A stretch of 64,000 nt of DNA from Rhodospirillales bacterium (lineage in GTDB: Bacteria; Pseudomonadota; Alphaproteobacteria; Micavibrionales; UBA1664): assembly GCA_023898805.1 (NCBI GenBank), contig CP060260.1, positions 1,426,001 through 1,490,000 on the forward strand. The letters run 5' to 3'. Both the position numbers and the translations under genes were made by a program. The notes beneath the pieces are model-generated. The model did not search any database. It had not been told where the DNA came from and saw only the letters and a program-made list of their open reading frames with translations. This document shows, in pieces, positions 38,434 to 47,554 of the stretch (positions are counted from its first letter, which is position 1; each line of letters opens with the position of its first letter).

Positions 38434-39201
38434 ATGAAAACCAGCACCGCGCTTTCGCGCCCGATCACTCACGAACGAATGCAGGCCATGGGGGCCCAGC
38501 CGCAGGATATTGCGCGCAAAATCGCGCTGGCGTGGATGGACACGCAAAGCGTCGACGCGGCGCTGATGAATGCGGGGCGCGGCATCGCGCTCTGGCATGT
38601 CGCGCCTGCGGTACAAAACGCCGCCGCCGCCGCCATCGCCGACCTGATCGACGCGGACACGCGCGTCATCACCGCCGGTATCCAGCCCTGGGGCTGGATG
38701 GTCGCCTCAGGACTTTCGATGGCCGATATCGGTTGCGTCTATCTGGGCAAGCAGCTGCCGCGCCGCGTCATGCACGTATCGGCCGAGGATGTGACGCAGC
38801 ATTTTGAAAAGGATGCAATCACGATCGTCGCCATGCATATCGAATCCTCCAGCGGCTGGAATGACGTGCGTACGATTTCTGCTGCCGCCGTGCGTGCGCA
38901 GACACCGATGCTGATGGTGGTGTCGACCGCCGTGCCGGCACCCGAGGGCGTGACCATCGAACTTGCCAGCGACTGGAACGTATTGACCGCCAACTTGCGC
39001 GACGGGATGCGCGCGGTGCGCGATATGGGGACGATCCGCGTCGTCGCGATTCAAGACATGCCGCTCGGCGGCATCGAACGCACGATGATGGAATCCGCCG
39101 CGATGTCGCCTGAATCATGGGTGGCGGCGATGCAAAAAAACAACGACGGGGCTGAATCAGCGATGAACACCGCCTATCAGGCACCCGTCGAGTCTTTCTA
39201 A
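38434..39201 (+). CDS. Protein of unknown function
   Basis: 255 residues, no signal peptide, no family I recognise. Composition is balanced alpha/beta: predicted strands such as RVITAGIQPWGW, ITIVAMHI and TPMLMVVSTA alternate with helices, suggesting a soluble Rossmann-like or flavodoxin-like fold, but no nucleotide motif is visible. ATG 38434 is chosen over a TTG 18 bases upstream because GGGGGAA sits at the right distance. It is monocistronic and convergent with the next gene (15-base gap). Confidence 0.65.
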   Translation: MKTSTALSRPITHERMQAMGAQPQDIARKIALAWMDTQSVDAALMNAGRGIALWHVAPAVQNAAAAAIADLIDADTRVITAGIQPWGWMVASGLSMADIGCVYLGKQLPRRVMHVSAEDVTQHFEKDAITIVAMHIESSSGWNDVRTISAAAVRAQTPMLMVVSTAVPAPEGVTIELASDWNVLTANLRDGMRAVRDMGTIRVVAIQDMPLGGIERTMMESAAMSPESWVAAMQKNNDGAESAMNTAYQAPVESF

Positions 39202-39216
39202 CCTTTCAGCAGTTCT

Positions 39217-39774
39217 TCAGGCCGCTTTCGGTACGTGTCCGGATCTTGGGGCATCGGTCATCCGATCACGCAGAATAAGGAAGGCCCATAACCACAGGGC
39301 ACCATTATTCCGGCGGCGTTCGGCGCGGGGTTGCGTGCGGACATCACGCTTCCTCTCTTCTTTCGCCCAAAGCTTGTGTGTCGCAAGGTCTTTGCGTGTC
39401 GATTCCTCGCGCTTGCGTTTAAGCATCGCCAGCCTTTCGGCATAGGCGCGCTCCAACGCGCTGATCTGTGTTTCCAAAGCCTCGGCCATCGCGTCGGCGC
39501 GGCCGAACAGGGCGATCATGCGCGCAAGGTTTGCGCGCGCGGCCAGAATGCTGCGGTCAAGCATCGTCAAAACCGGATCGGTGCGCATGAACGCATCGCT
39601 GACGGTATTGCCGTCTTCGGCCAAAGGCATCCGCTCGACGATCTGGCTTACCAGCGCGAGCGAGTCTTCCAGCGACTGGCGCGCCTGACCTCGTGCCGCC
39701 TGTTCATCGGCAGGGCGCGTGGTCTTGCGCGTGGTCTTGTCGGTGGTGCGAATGGCTTTCATATCTGATTGCAT
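39217..39774 (-). CDS. Basic coiled-coil protein of unknown function
   Basis: 185 residues, strongly basic at both ends and predicted helical from about 30 to 150 (LARMIALFGRADAMAEALETQISALERAYAERLAML region). No signal peptide and no recognised family. A short hydrophobic stretch near the C-terminus (ALWLWAFLILRD, about 158-170) might be a single membrane segment or packing helix. ATG 39774 or 39762 can start it. Frame and codon use look genuine; function unknown. Confidence 0.55.
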   Translation of the reverse strand: MQSDMKAIRTTDKTTRKTTRPADEQAARGQARQSLEDSLALVSQIVERMPLAEDGNTVSDAFMRTDPVLTMLDRSILAARANLARMIALFGRADAMAEALETQISALERAYAERLAMLKRKREESTRKDLATHKLWAKEERKRDVRTQPRAERRRNNGALWLWAFLILRDRMTDAPRSGHVPKAA

Positions 39775-39966
39775 GATAAGGCCAAGAAATGAAGGAAGGC
39801 TTAATACATCTGCATTGGTCCGAGCCCTAACGTCGGCCTTCTAACGAAGCCCCCCGGCCAGCGTTGCGTTTTTGTACCGCAGATCTTCTAACGCGAAGAC
39901 CCCCGGCACGGGGGAATGTGCCGGGGGCCAAAGGGGGTTACCCTTATTCCGTTGTAAATGCGCGCC
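39775..39966. repeat. Non-coding gap with a strong GC hairpin and a short direct repeat
   Basis: The 192-base gap between two minus-strand genes holds a perfect 10-bp stem (CCCCCGGCAC 39900-39909, complement 39918-39927) with an 8-base loop, but no T run on either side. A related sequence, CTTCTAACG...AAG...CCCCC, occurs twice (near 39838 and 39885). The function is unclear; it could stabilise the 3' end of the upstream minus-strand mRNA. Confidence 0.5.
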
Positions 39967-40371
39967 TTATGCGGCGTCGCGACGGCGTCTTGGCGCCGGC
40001 TTTTCTCGTGTGGCATTCGGCTGGGGCAGGGGGTGGGTGATCGCGCCCGGTGCGCGCATTTCGGCCAGATAGGCTTCAAGCGCCTCGTGATAATCGTGGT
40101 TGACCATCACATACAGGCGCAGCGCATCGCGCAGATGGTCGCGCGCGAATATGGCTTCGTAACCCAAATAAAGCTTTTCCGTCGCATCGCTTTCGGCGGC
40201 GATCTTCTCGCTCAGGGTGCGGTAATCGCGGATCGCCGCGCGCAGCTTTTCGCGGTGGCGGGTCAGGATTTCGGCCATTTGCTTGACTTCGACATATTGC
40301 CACGCCTTGACGCGCGTTTCGCGCAGGCGCGCGGTCAGTTCCGCAAAGCTGCTGTTCGATGTTTTTTTCAT
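39967..40371 (-). CDS. Small helical protein of unknown function
   Basis: 134 residues from ATG 40371. Mostly helical (ELTARLRETRVKAWQYVEVKQ onward), with a basic Pro/Arg-rich tail (PRRRRDAA) that might bind nucleic acid. An in-frame extension to 40473 is not used because that part is A/T-rich and looks non-coding. No signal peptide and no recognised family. It shares general character (small, helical, basic) with the gene at 39217 but I see no clear sequence similarity. Confidence 0.55.
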   Translation of the reverse strand: MKKTSNSSFAELTARLRETRVKAWQYVEVKQMAEILTRHREKLRAAIRDYRTLSEKIAAESDATEKLYLGYEAIFARDHLRDALRLYVMVNHDYHEALEAYLAEMRAPGAITHPLPQPNATREKPAPRRRRDAA

Positions 40372-40599
40372 ACCCGTAGTCGCCGTTTGTCCGCTAATAT
40401 CGACTTTATAAAAACAAAAGTTTCTCTTTTTAAATTTCCATATCGTATAACCGCTCGACAGGACGGGAGTCAAGTTCTAAATTGAAGCAAGTTAAAAAAA
40501 CATTTTTTCTTTCTTGCGTTTTTGCGAATTCATCATTATGTATAATCCCCAACGAAAAACTTTGACCGGGGCAAACTCAGGGGTATAGAACGCTTCAAG
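40372..40599. promoter_or_regulatory. A/T-rich divergent region with a consensus -10 for the XRE gene
   Basis: 228 bases between divergent genes, markedly A/T-rich around 40420-40550. A perfect TATAAT lies at 40541-40546. The best -35 candidates, TTGCGT (40514) and TTGCGA (40522), are spaced 21 and 13 bases away, so the promoter may be activator-dependent or autoregulated by the XRE protein. The predicted start near 40553 gives a leader of about 45 bases. Confidence 0.45.
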
Positions 40600-41298
40600 A
40601 TGACCATTTCAACAGCACAAATTCGCGGCGCGCGCGGCCTTCTCGATTGGTCGCAGGCGGAGCTGTCCCGTCGCACCGGCATCTCCACCACCTCGATCGG
40701 TAATATCGAAAGCGGGCACACCCAGGCGCGTGAAAGCACGCTGGCTGTCATTCGCGCGGCGTTTGAACGCGGCGGCATCGACTTCATTGGCAAGGAAGGC
40801 GTGCGCATGCAGACCGAGTTTCTGCGCACCTATACCGGCACCGAAGGGTTCAAGGACTTCATGAACCACCTGTACGAAACCGCCAAGGCCTATGGCGGGG
40901 AAATCGTGCTGTTCAACGCACACCCGGAAGAATGGCAGAAATGGCTGGGTCAGGAATGGTTCGCCATGCACTCCAAACGCATGGCCGATCTGGGTGACAA
41001 AATCAGCTTCCGCATCACCGCCAACTCGGGGGAGCAGAATTTCATCTCGCGCGAATTTGCCGAATATCGCTGGTTCCCCGAGGAATTCATGTCGCGCCGG
41101 GCAATGTACGCCTATGCCGATTACATCGCCTTCGTCAATTTCGAGGAAAGCAACGTTTCGGTCATCGCGCTCAAACAGACGGATTTTGCCAACGCGTTCC
41201 GCGTCCTGTTCAATATCGCGTGGGACAAGGTCGCGTTGAAGCTCGACGAAAACGCGCCTGAAATCACGACGAAAACCAAGGCCAAAGCCGCGTCATGA
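40600..41298 (+). CDS. XRE-family regulator with a C-terminal sensor-like domain
   Basis: 232-residue DNA-binding protein. The helix-turn-helix is at the N-terminus (about 5-60): ARGLLDWSQAELSRRTGIS then TTSIGNIESGHTQ, the usual Cro/C1 pattern. The C-terminal domain (about 70-215, GFKDFMNHLYETAKAYGGEI to LFNIAWDKV) is mixed alpha/beta and ends like PLD-like effector domains of TrmB-type regulators, a loose resemblance only. It overlaps the following formyltransferase gene in an ATGA, so the two are made together. Its likely target is its own promoter and/or surface-sugar genes. Confidence 0.8.
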   Translation: MTISTAQIRGARGLLDWSQAELSRRTGISTTSIGNIESGHTQARESTLAVIRAAFERGGIDFIGKEGVRMQTEFLRTYTGTEGFKDFMNHLYETAKAYGGEIVLFNAHPEEWQKWLGQEWFAMHSKRMADLGDKISFRITANSGEQNFISREFAEYRWFPEEFMSRRAMYAYADYIAFVNFEESNVSVIALKQTDFANAFRVLFNIAWDKVALKLDENAPEITTKTKAKAAS

Positions 41299-42545
41299 CT
41301 ATGATGTTTAAACCCGGTCGCGAACGATACGTTCCCCTGTTCGTCGGGGGCGACATCGTCGCGCAGTCGATTTTAAACGAATTCGTGCCGTTCCTGATTG
41401 AGAACGGTTTTACACCTGTCATTTATTTGCCGGCGTACAATCCGGTGAAAGGGGCGGTTTCGGCTTCGGTTTCGCCCGCGCGACACACATTCAAAAAGGC
41501 CAGTAAGGCCAGCAAGTCGATGGTTCTGCCGGACAATCCGGAGATCGCGCGTTTCCTGAAGCTGGAACGTAAAATCCTCGACGAGGCCGTATTCCCCTTC
41601 CTCAAACAAGAATCCTGCCCCGATGCGAAAATGATGACGCCGCATCAGCTGGCGCAAAAATACGGTCTGACGATCAAAGACGTTACTAACGTCAACGCGC
41701 CTGAATTCCTTGACGAGATTCGCAGCCTCAAGGCTAAAGGGCTGGCTGGTGCGCTTTCCATCCGTTGTTTCCAGATTTTCAAAAAGCCGATTATCGACTT
41801 GATCAAGGCCAGCAACGATCCTGCCCATCTGGATCCGGAAACGCTGGGTCCGGGCGAGCCCTTCTTCATGAACCTGCATCCCGGTCGTTTGCCGCAATAT
41901 CGCGGCGTGTTTTCAACGCTCCGGGCTATGGCCGACTTTGCGCGCGCGGCGAGCTTGTATTACTTTGGTGCGACGTTGCACGATGTGAACACGGGAATCG
42001 ATACAGGCCTGACTTATAAAATGAAGGGTCTGCCAATCAAATCGGACGAGTCGCTCTATGCGCATAACCTGCGTCTGGTGCTGGTGGCGACCAAGCTTCT
42101 GCACGAATTCGTTTCCGAATGGCAGGGCTTGAGCGCATCCACCAATGAGATGAAGGAAGGCATACCGCTGCACCAGCAGATAAGCCATGCTGGCGACAAG
42201 GCGGAATATTTCACCAACCCAACCAACGGCGAAATGGACGAAATGAAAGCCATGGGAATTCGTCTTGCCTCGGTCGATGAAGTAAAAACCGCGCTGATCG
42301 AACGGTACAGCGTCCCCGGCAGCGACCACGCAAAGCGTCTGGAAAAAGTCATGGACCGATGGATTGCCGATCAGGGCATCGATCCGGGTCAGGATTATGC
42401 CGGCCCGGCGCGCACGGTGGCTGCTTTCGATCGCGGGCCGTCCGTTCGCTCTGCGCGTCGCGTCGTGTGCGGCCGCCCGCCCGTCAACGATCCGGGGAAG
42501 CCGCCTACTGGTACTACGGGTGGGCGCATCGCCTTGAGAGTGTGA
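41295..42545 (+). CDS. Formyltransferase-family protein of unknown substrate
   Basis: 416-residue protein whose central part (about 140-250) matches the formyl_trans_N fold of GART and methionyl-tRNA/sugar N-formyltransferases. The catalytic triad is recognisable: Asn 193 and His 195 in FMNLHPGRLPQYRG, Asp 236 in VNTGIDTGLTY. The N-terminal 130 residues and the disordered, basic C-terminal tail (about 365-416) are unusual for the family. It is coupled to the XRE gene and closed by a strong terminator. N-formylation of an amino sugar or other amine is plausible; the pairing with a regulator is unexplained. Confidence 0.75.
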   Translation: MTMMFKPGRERYVPLFVGGDIVAQSILNEFVPFLIENGFTPVIYLPAYNPVKGAVSASVSPARHTFKKASKASKSMVLPDNPEIARFLKLERKILDEAVFPFLKQESCPDAKMMTPHQLAQKYGLTIKDVTNVNAPEFLDEIRSLKAKGLAGALSIRCFQIFKKPIIDLIKASNDPAHLDPETLGPGEPFFMNLHPGRLPQYRGVFSTLRAMADFARAASLYYFGATLHDVNTGIDTGLTYKMKGLPIKSDESLYAHNLRLVLVATKLLHEFVSEWQGLSASTNEMKEGIPLHQQISHAGDKAEYFTNPTNGEMDEMKAMGIRLASVDEVKTALIERYSVPGSDHAKRLEKVMDRWIADQGIDPGQDYAGPARTVAAFDRGPSVRSARRVVCGRPPVNDPGKPPTGTTGGRIALRV

Positions 42546-42550
42546 TTTTA

Positions 42551-42584
42551 AACAAGCGCCCCGGTTTCGGGGCGCTTGTTTTTT
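42551..42584 (+). terminator. Intrinsic terminator after the formyltransferase gene
   Basis: Perfect 13-bp inverted repeat (AACAAGCGCCCCG 42551-42563; complement 42568-42580) with GTTT loop, then TTTT. It starts five bases after the stop codon. Confidence 0.93.
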
Positions 42585-42609
42585 GCGGGGTGTCGCTTAT
42601 TCTTTGTGT

Positions 42610-44604
42610 ATGACGACCGTGATCTCCGCCCCCGATTTTTCCACCTATACGAATTTTGACTGGATTGCCGCGATCCGCGAACGCATTGCGCTGGCGCGCG
42701 GTCGCGTTGCAGAAATAAAAGCGTCGGGCAAGACCGATTTTTCACTGATCGCGGGGCTTGAAACCTGTGACGAGGAACTGGGGCAGGTGCTGGAGGTTTT
42801 CTACAGCCTGCTGGGCACCGACACGACCGACGCCATGCAGGCGCTGGCACAGGAAATCGGTCCGATATCCGCTGAATTTTCGTCCGAAATCAGTCAGGAC
42901 GTCGAATTGTTCCGGCTTGTCGACGCGCTCTGGGCAAAGCGCGATGGCATCAAGGATCCCGCGCAATATGCCTGCCTTGAAAAACACTGGAAGGGTTTTG
43001 TGCGCAACGGTGCGCTGCTTGATGATGCGGGCAAGGCCCAGTTAAAGGCCATTGACGCCGAAATGTCCAAGCTCGGCCCCAGATTTTCCGACAACATGCG
43101 CAAAAGCGCCAAGGCCTATCAACTGGTCATTACCGCGCCTGCCGATCTTGCGGGCTTGCCGGAAAGCGCCGTCGCCGCCGCGCGGGAGGAAGCGGAGGCC
43201 AAAGGCCACAAGGATGCCTGGCTGTTCACGCTCGACCATCCGTCCTACGTGCCGTTCATGACCTATGCCGACAACCGCGAATTGCGCGAACAGATGTGGC
43301 GCGCCTTTGCCGCGCGCGCCTACGGCGACGATTTCGACAATCGGGCATTGGCCAAGGAGATCGTGGGTCTGCGCCACGCGCGCGCCCGGCTTTTGGGCTA
43401 TGCCGGTCACGCCGATTTCGTGCTGGAACGACGCATGGCCGAAACGCCGGAACGAGTTTTCGCGTTTCTTGATCGTCTGAAATCCGTGGCGCTGCCCGCC
43501 GCGCGGCGGGAGCTTGAGGAATTGCGCGCCTTCGCCGGCACGGACTTGAAACCGTGGGATGTCGGGTATTACAGCGAAAAACTCAAACAGAAAAAATATG
43601 CTTTCGATTCCGAAAGGCTGCGCCCGTATTTCCCTGTCGACGCGGTCCTCAAGGGCTGCTTTGCGCATTGCGAAAAACTGTTCGGTTTAAGCTTCCGCGA
43701 AAGCGGCGCCTATTCCGTCTATCACCCGGATGTCAAACCCTTCGATGTGGTGGACAGCGCAACCGGCACGCCGCTTGGCCTTTTATATGCCGATTTCTTC
43801 CCGCGCGATGGCAAGAATTCCGGCGCGTGGCAAGGCACGTTCCGCGAACGGCGGATCATGCGCGACGGCAATACCGGCCTGCCGCTTTCGGTGATCGTGT
43901 GCAATTTCACCAAGCCGACGAAGGACAAGCCATCGCTGCTCTCGTTCGACGAGGTCGAAACGTTGTTCCACGAAATGGGCCACGCCCTGCACACCTTGCT
44001 GACGACCATCGACTACCCGTCGATTTCCGGGACGTCCGTATATTGGGACTTCGTCGAACTGCCCAGCCAGATCATGGAAAACTGGCTGACCGAAAAAGAA
44101 ACGCTGGATATTTTCGCGCGGCATTACGAAACCGGTGAAACGATCCCGCAACAGCTTATCGATGCGCTGAAAAAATCCCAGAATTTCATGGCCGGATGGT
44201 TCGTGATGCGGCAACTGCAATTCTGCCTGCTGGACATGACATGGCATACGGCCGACCCGGCGTCGATCGGCGACGTTCTGACGTTTGAACGCGGCGTGCT
44301 CGACCCGCTTGCCTTGCTGCCTTACGAGGCGGGATGCGTAAGCACGTCCTTCAGCCACATTTTCGCAGGCGGGTATTCGGCCGGATATTACAGTTATCAA
44401 TGGGCGGAGGTGCTGGACGCCGACGCGTTTTCGCTGTTCAAGGAAAAGGGCCTGTACGACCCCGCCACGGGCCGCGCCTTCCGCGACCGCGTTCTGGCCT
44501 TGGGCGGTTCGCGCCCGCCGCTTGATCTGTTTCGTGACTTCCGTGGGCGCGAACCGGACCCGGATGCGTCCTTGCGCCGACGTGGGCTTTTGGACGCGGC
44601 TTAA
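42610..44604 (+). CDS. M3 family metallopeptidase (oligopeptidase A-like)
   Basis: 664-residue zinc oligopeptidase of the thimet/OpdA/Dcp group, degrading short peptides in the cytoplasm (no signal peptide). Zinc motif HEMGH at about 454-458 in ETLFHEMGHALHTLL; the third ligand and substrate loop lie in YWDFVELPSQIMENW. GYYSYQWAEVLDADAF near the C-terminus is also typical. ATG 42610 is used; the frame extends nine codons further up into the terminator region. Carboxydipeptidase (Dcp) activity is the alternative. It converges with the CtlX-like gene, sharing four bases at the stops. Confidence 0.9.
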   Translation: MTTVISAPDFSTYTNFDWIAAIRERIALARGRVAEIKASGKTDFSLIAGLETCDEELGQVLEVFYSLLGTDTTDAMQALAQEIGPISAEFSSEISQDVELFRLVDALWAKRDGIKDPAQYACLEKHWKGFVRNGALLDDAGKAQLKAIDAEMSKLGPRFSDNMRKSAKAYQLVITAPADLAGLPESAVAAAREEAEAKGHKDAWLFTLDHPSYVPFMTYADNRELREQMWRAFAARAYGDDFDNRALAKEIVGLRHARARLLGYAGHADFVLERRMAETPERVFAFLDRLKSVALPAARRELEELRAFAGTDLKPWDVGYYSEKLKQKKYAFDSERLRPYFPVDAVLKGCFAHCEKLFGLSFRESGAYSVYHPDVKPFDVVDSATGTPLGLLYADFFPRDGKNSGAWQGTFRERRIMRDGNTGLPLSVIVCNFTKPTKDKPSLLSFDEVETLFHEMGHALHTLLTTIDYPSISGTSVYWDFVELPSQIMENWLTEKETLDIFARHYETGETIPQQLIDALKKSQNFMAGWFVMRQLQFCLLDMTWHTADPASIGDVLTFERGVLDPLALLPYEAGCVSTSFSHIFAGGYSAGYYSYQWAEVLDADAFSLFKEKGLYDPATGRAFRDRVLALGGSRPPLDLFRDFRGREPDPDASLRRRGLLDAA

Positions 44605-45494
44605 AACAGCTCCTGCACCATGCAGCGGGCGGAACCACCGCCATAGGTTTCGATGGTCGGAATCTCGCCGGTGACGATGGTGGCGTAATACCGCGACAGG
44701 CGTGCGCGCTGGTCGGAATTAAGCGCGCCGTACGCGCGTTCCGACATGATAAGCAGCAACTGGTTTTCAGTGCCTTGCGCCTCAATCGCGTTGCCGCAAA
44801 AGGCGCGCAGCTGGCTGTTGTCGAATTCCACCACCTCGCGGTGCGCGCTTAGGGATTTCAACACGCGTTCGCGATCCTTCTCGATGATCGCGCCCGAGCA
44901 TACGCCAGCCACCTCGCTGCCCACCCACATGACGACGTCAGTGTGATAGACGGGCTTGCCGGTATGATCGACCGTGTCGAAGAACAGCGGTTCATAGCCC
45001 ATTTTATTGCACCATTCGCGCGCCAATCCTTCATCCGTACGGGCGGACCGGCCGCAATAAGCAACGCGGTGCACGCGGTCAAGCACCAGCGATCCGGTGC
45101 TTTCAAGGGCTTTACCCTCCTCCTCGTGGAATGCCATGTCCATCTTGAGGCCGTAATAGCGTTTAAGCAGGTTGATCAATCCCGGCATCCGTTCGGCGCG
45201 ACGGTTGGGCGTCAGCATGGGATAGATGACCAGCCCCTGTTCCTCGTGGGTCGAAAACCAGTTGGGGAAGGCCACGTCCGGGCATTTCTTTGGTCCTTGC
45301 ACCGTGGTCACAAACACGCCGGATGCCACCAGCCTGTCGCGGAAATCGCGGAATTCGCGCAAGTAACGCGCGGCCACCTCGGTGGCGTTTTCGCGCACGT
45401 CGATCTGGTAATCGTTGGTTGCGGCGGTTTCCGGATTGAATCCGGGCTGCGAGGGCTCGATCATCAGCAGATGGCGCGTGGACTGGCGGGACAT
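44601..45494 (-). CDS. CtlX-like citrulline/arginine hydrolase (amidinotransferase fold)
   Basis: 297-residue member of the guanidine-modifying superfamily, most like CtlX (citrulline-utilisation hydrolase) and arginine deiminase relatives. Catalytic features: FPNWFSTHEE and HTDVVMWVG (Asp and His region), and the nucleophile Cys 291 in GGGSARCMVQELF at the extreme C-terminus. Function by family: hydrolysis of citrulline or a related ureido/guanidino compound. It lies 13 bases downstream of the UbiB-like gene on the same strand. No other arginine or citrulline genes are nearby. Confidence 0.82.
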   Translation of the reverse strand: MSRQSTRHLLMIEPSQPGFNPETAATNDYQIDVRENATEVAARYLREFRDFRDRLVASGVFVTTVQGPKKCPDVAFPNWFSTHEEQGLVIYPMLTPNRRAERMPGLINLLKRYYGLKMDMAFHEEEGKALESTGSLVLDRVHRVAYCGRSARTDEGLAREWCNKMGYEPLFFDTVDHTGKPVYHTDVVMWVGSEVAGVCSGAIIEKDRERVLKSLSAHREVVEFDNSQLRAFCGNAIEAQGTENQLLLIMSERAYGALNSDQRARLSRYYATIVTGEIPTIETYGGGSARCMVQELF

Positions 45495-45507
45495 GCTGGG
45501 AACCTTT

Positions 45508-46911
45508 CTATTTCTTGCGTTTGCGGGTCTTGACCGATTCAGGATAACCGATTTGCGCGTCTTCCGGCAGCGGAAGATTGTGCCGTGGCAGTATTTCGGC
45601 TTGACGCGCGGCCAGCGCGGCCGTGTCGAACCCTTCGATCATTTCGTTGAACAGTTTGTGCCAGTTGATGCGCGCCTGCAAATGTATGAAGACCGACCCC
45701 AACCCCAGCGCCGCGCGGTCCATGAACACGAATTCGCGCGGTACGATTACGCCACCCGCCGCGCGCAGGCGGCGATGCACCTCGATCGCGGTTTCGTGCC
45801 CGTACATCCCGCCGCCTTCCGACCTTTTGGTCGCCTGACCGATGACGCGCTCCCGGTCCTCCAGCAACGGGCCGTATAAAAACCGCGCCCATGTGTTGAG
45901 AATGTCGATCAAATCGTTTGAAAGGTTTTCAAACCCCCAGCTCTCATAGGCATGGACCGCGCGGGCGCGGTCGTTGTCCTGTAATGCGTGGTAAAGGTCG
46001 ATGACCCCGCCGACGAAGGCGGGACGAAATACCCGTACGCAGCCGAAATCCAGCAGGTTCAGGCCGTGATCCGGACGCACGGAGTAATTGCCCAGATGCG
46101 GGTCGCCGTGAATGACACCATAAAAATACAAGGGCACGTACCACGCGCGGAACAGATTCAGCGCGATTTCGTTGCGCACGGCCTCGGGCGCGTCCACGAA
46201 ATCCAGAATGCGCTGTCCCTCCAGCCACGTCGAGGTCAGCAGCCGCGCGGTGGAAAGTTCCGGCACCACGGCGGGTACCGCGACCCGCGACTCGTCTTTC
46301 AGGATGTCGGCATACAGGCCGCAATAGCGCGCTTCGAGGTTGTAATCCAGCTCCTCGCGCAGCCGTGCGGCCAGTTCGGCATGGATATGGCGGGTGTCGA
46401 TCGCGCTGTCGGCGCGTTCGTAAAGGGAAAACACCAGCTTGAGCTGGTTGAGATCCGCCTCGATCGCGGCACTCATATCGGGGTATTGCAGCTTGCACGC
46501 AACCATGCGCCCGTCATGCAGACTCGCCTTGTGTACCTGTCCGAGCGAGGCCGCGGCCGCCGCTGATTGCCCGAAGGACGCGAATTTCTTTTCCCACCCA
46601 TCACCCAGCTCTGCCTTCATCCGGCGGCGGACGAAGGGCCACCCCATCGGCGGCGCGTTGGATTGCAGTTCTTGAAACGCGCGGGCGTATTCGGGGGGCA
46701 GTGCTTCCGGGATCGTGGCGAGGATCTGGCCGATTTTCATGATCGGCCCCTTAAGCGCGCCCAGCGATTCCAGCAACTGGCGGGCATGGACGTCGCGGTC
46801 GATGTTCAAGCCTAGGAATTTTTCGCCCGCCAGCCGTGCGGCCAATCCGGCCATAGCCGTGGACACTTTGGTGTAACGGCCGATGCGGCTGGTCAGGCGG
46901 TTTTTGTCCAT
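45508..46911 (-). CDS. ABC1/UbiB-family atypical kinase
   Basis: 467-residue protein-kinase-like protein of the ABC1/ADCK/UbiB family, needed for ubiquinone synthesis or lipid homeostasis. KIGQ (59-62, the family-specific KxGQ), the Ala-rich nucleotide loop before SLGQVHKA (about 121-129), Lys 140, HGDPHLGN (268-275) and DFG (288-290) are all present. It is more like the fungal/plant ABC1 subgroup than E. coli UbiB, and lacks the C-terminal membrane helices of UbiB. ATG 46911; an upstream in-frame extension antisense to coq9 is ignored. Divergent from the COQ9 gene, supporting the quinone link. Confidence 0.88.
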   Translation of the reverse strand: MDKNRLTSRIGRYTKVSTAMAGLAARLAGEKFLGLNIDRDVHARQLLESLGALKGPIMKIGQILATIPEALPPEYARAFQELQSNAPPMGWPFVRRRMKAELGDGWEKKFASFGQSAAAAASLGQVHKASLHDGRMVACKLQYPDMSAAIEADLNQLKLVFSLYERADSAIDTRHIHAELAARLREELDYNLEARYCGLYADILKDESRVAVPAVVPELSTARLLTSTWLEGQRILDFVDAPEAVRNEIALNLFRAWYVPLYFYGVIHGDPHLGNYSVRPDHGLNLLDFGCVRVFRPAFVGGVIDLYHALQDNDRARAVHAYESWGFENLSNDLIDILNTWARFLYGPLLEDRERVIGQATKRSEGGGMYGHETAIEVHRRLRAAGGVIVPREFVFMDRAALGLGSVFIHLQARINWHKLFNEMIEGFDTAALAARQAEILPRHNLPLPEDAQIGYPESVKTRKRKK

Positions 46912-46971
46912 GCCACTTAAATGGCCCGATTTGGCCTTTTTTTCCAGCCCTTTTGTACCTAAAATACAGGC

Positions 46972-47550
46972 ATGACACAGAATGCCGCAGCCCTGAAAGA
47001 CCGCGTTGTCCTGCGCGCGCTTTCGGACGCGCCGGAAAAGGGCTGGACCCGCGCCGCGCTTGAATCGGCCGCACATGCCTGCGGGGCGCGCCCCGGTGTT
47101 TTTTCGGGGCCTGACGCGGCGCTGGCGTATGCCAGCGACCTGTTCGACCGGCAGATGACGGCGCAACTGGCGGTGGTCGATCCCACACATCTGCGTGTGC
47201 GCGAACGCGTGGCCAGGGCTGTGATGACGCGGCTTGATCTGATGGCGCCTTACCGCGCGGGGTTGCGCGTCGCGCTTCCGCGCCGCGCTCTGCCGCTGCG
47301 CGCTTTGCGCGGTGCCGCGCCGCTCTGGCGCAGCGCCGATAAAATCTGGAACTGGGCGGGGGACACCGCCACTGATTACAACCGTTATACCAAGCGTGCG
47401 CTGCTTTCCGGCGTGATGGCGTCGACTGTCCTGTTCTGGCTGTCTGACGATTCACCAGGCATGGCAGCCACGCATGGCTTTCTGGAACGGCGTATTGCGA
47501 ACGTGCTGTGCATCGGGCAGACCATAGGCAAATTCAAACGGGCGGCATGA
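46972..47550 (+). CDS. coq9: COQ9-family ubiquinone biosynthesis protein
   Basis: 192-residue protein with the TetR-like helical fold of COQ9. The diagnostic C-terminal segment is present: WNWAGDTATDYNRYTKRALLSG and LFWLSDDSPG, followed by a long lipid-binding helix region. COQ9 binds the polyprenyl intermediate and assists COQ7 hydroxylation. It is divergent from the ABC1/UbiB-like gene (60 bases between starts) and four bases before the DotI/IcmL-like gene. The family is typical of alphaproteobacteria and mitochondria. Confidence 0.88.
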   Translation: MTQNAAALKDRVVLRALSDAPEKGWTRAALESAAHACGARPGVFSGPDAALAYASDLFDRQMTAQLAVVDPTHLRVRERVARAVMTRLDLMAPYRAGLRVALPRRALPLRALRGAAPLWRSADKIWNWAGDTATDYNRYTKRALLSGVMASTVLFWLSDDSPGMAATHGFLERRIANVLCIGQTIGKFKRAA

Positions 47551-47554
47551 GGCC

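Noticed and set aside
39900..39927. Terminator for the gene at 39967-40371
   Set aside because: Strong stem but no T run on either strand; kept only as an unexplained hairpin.
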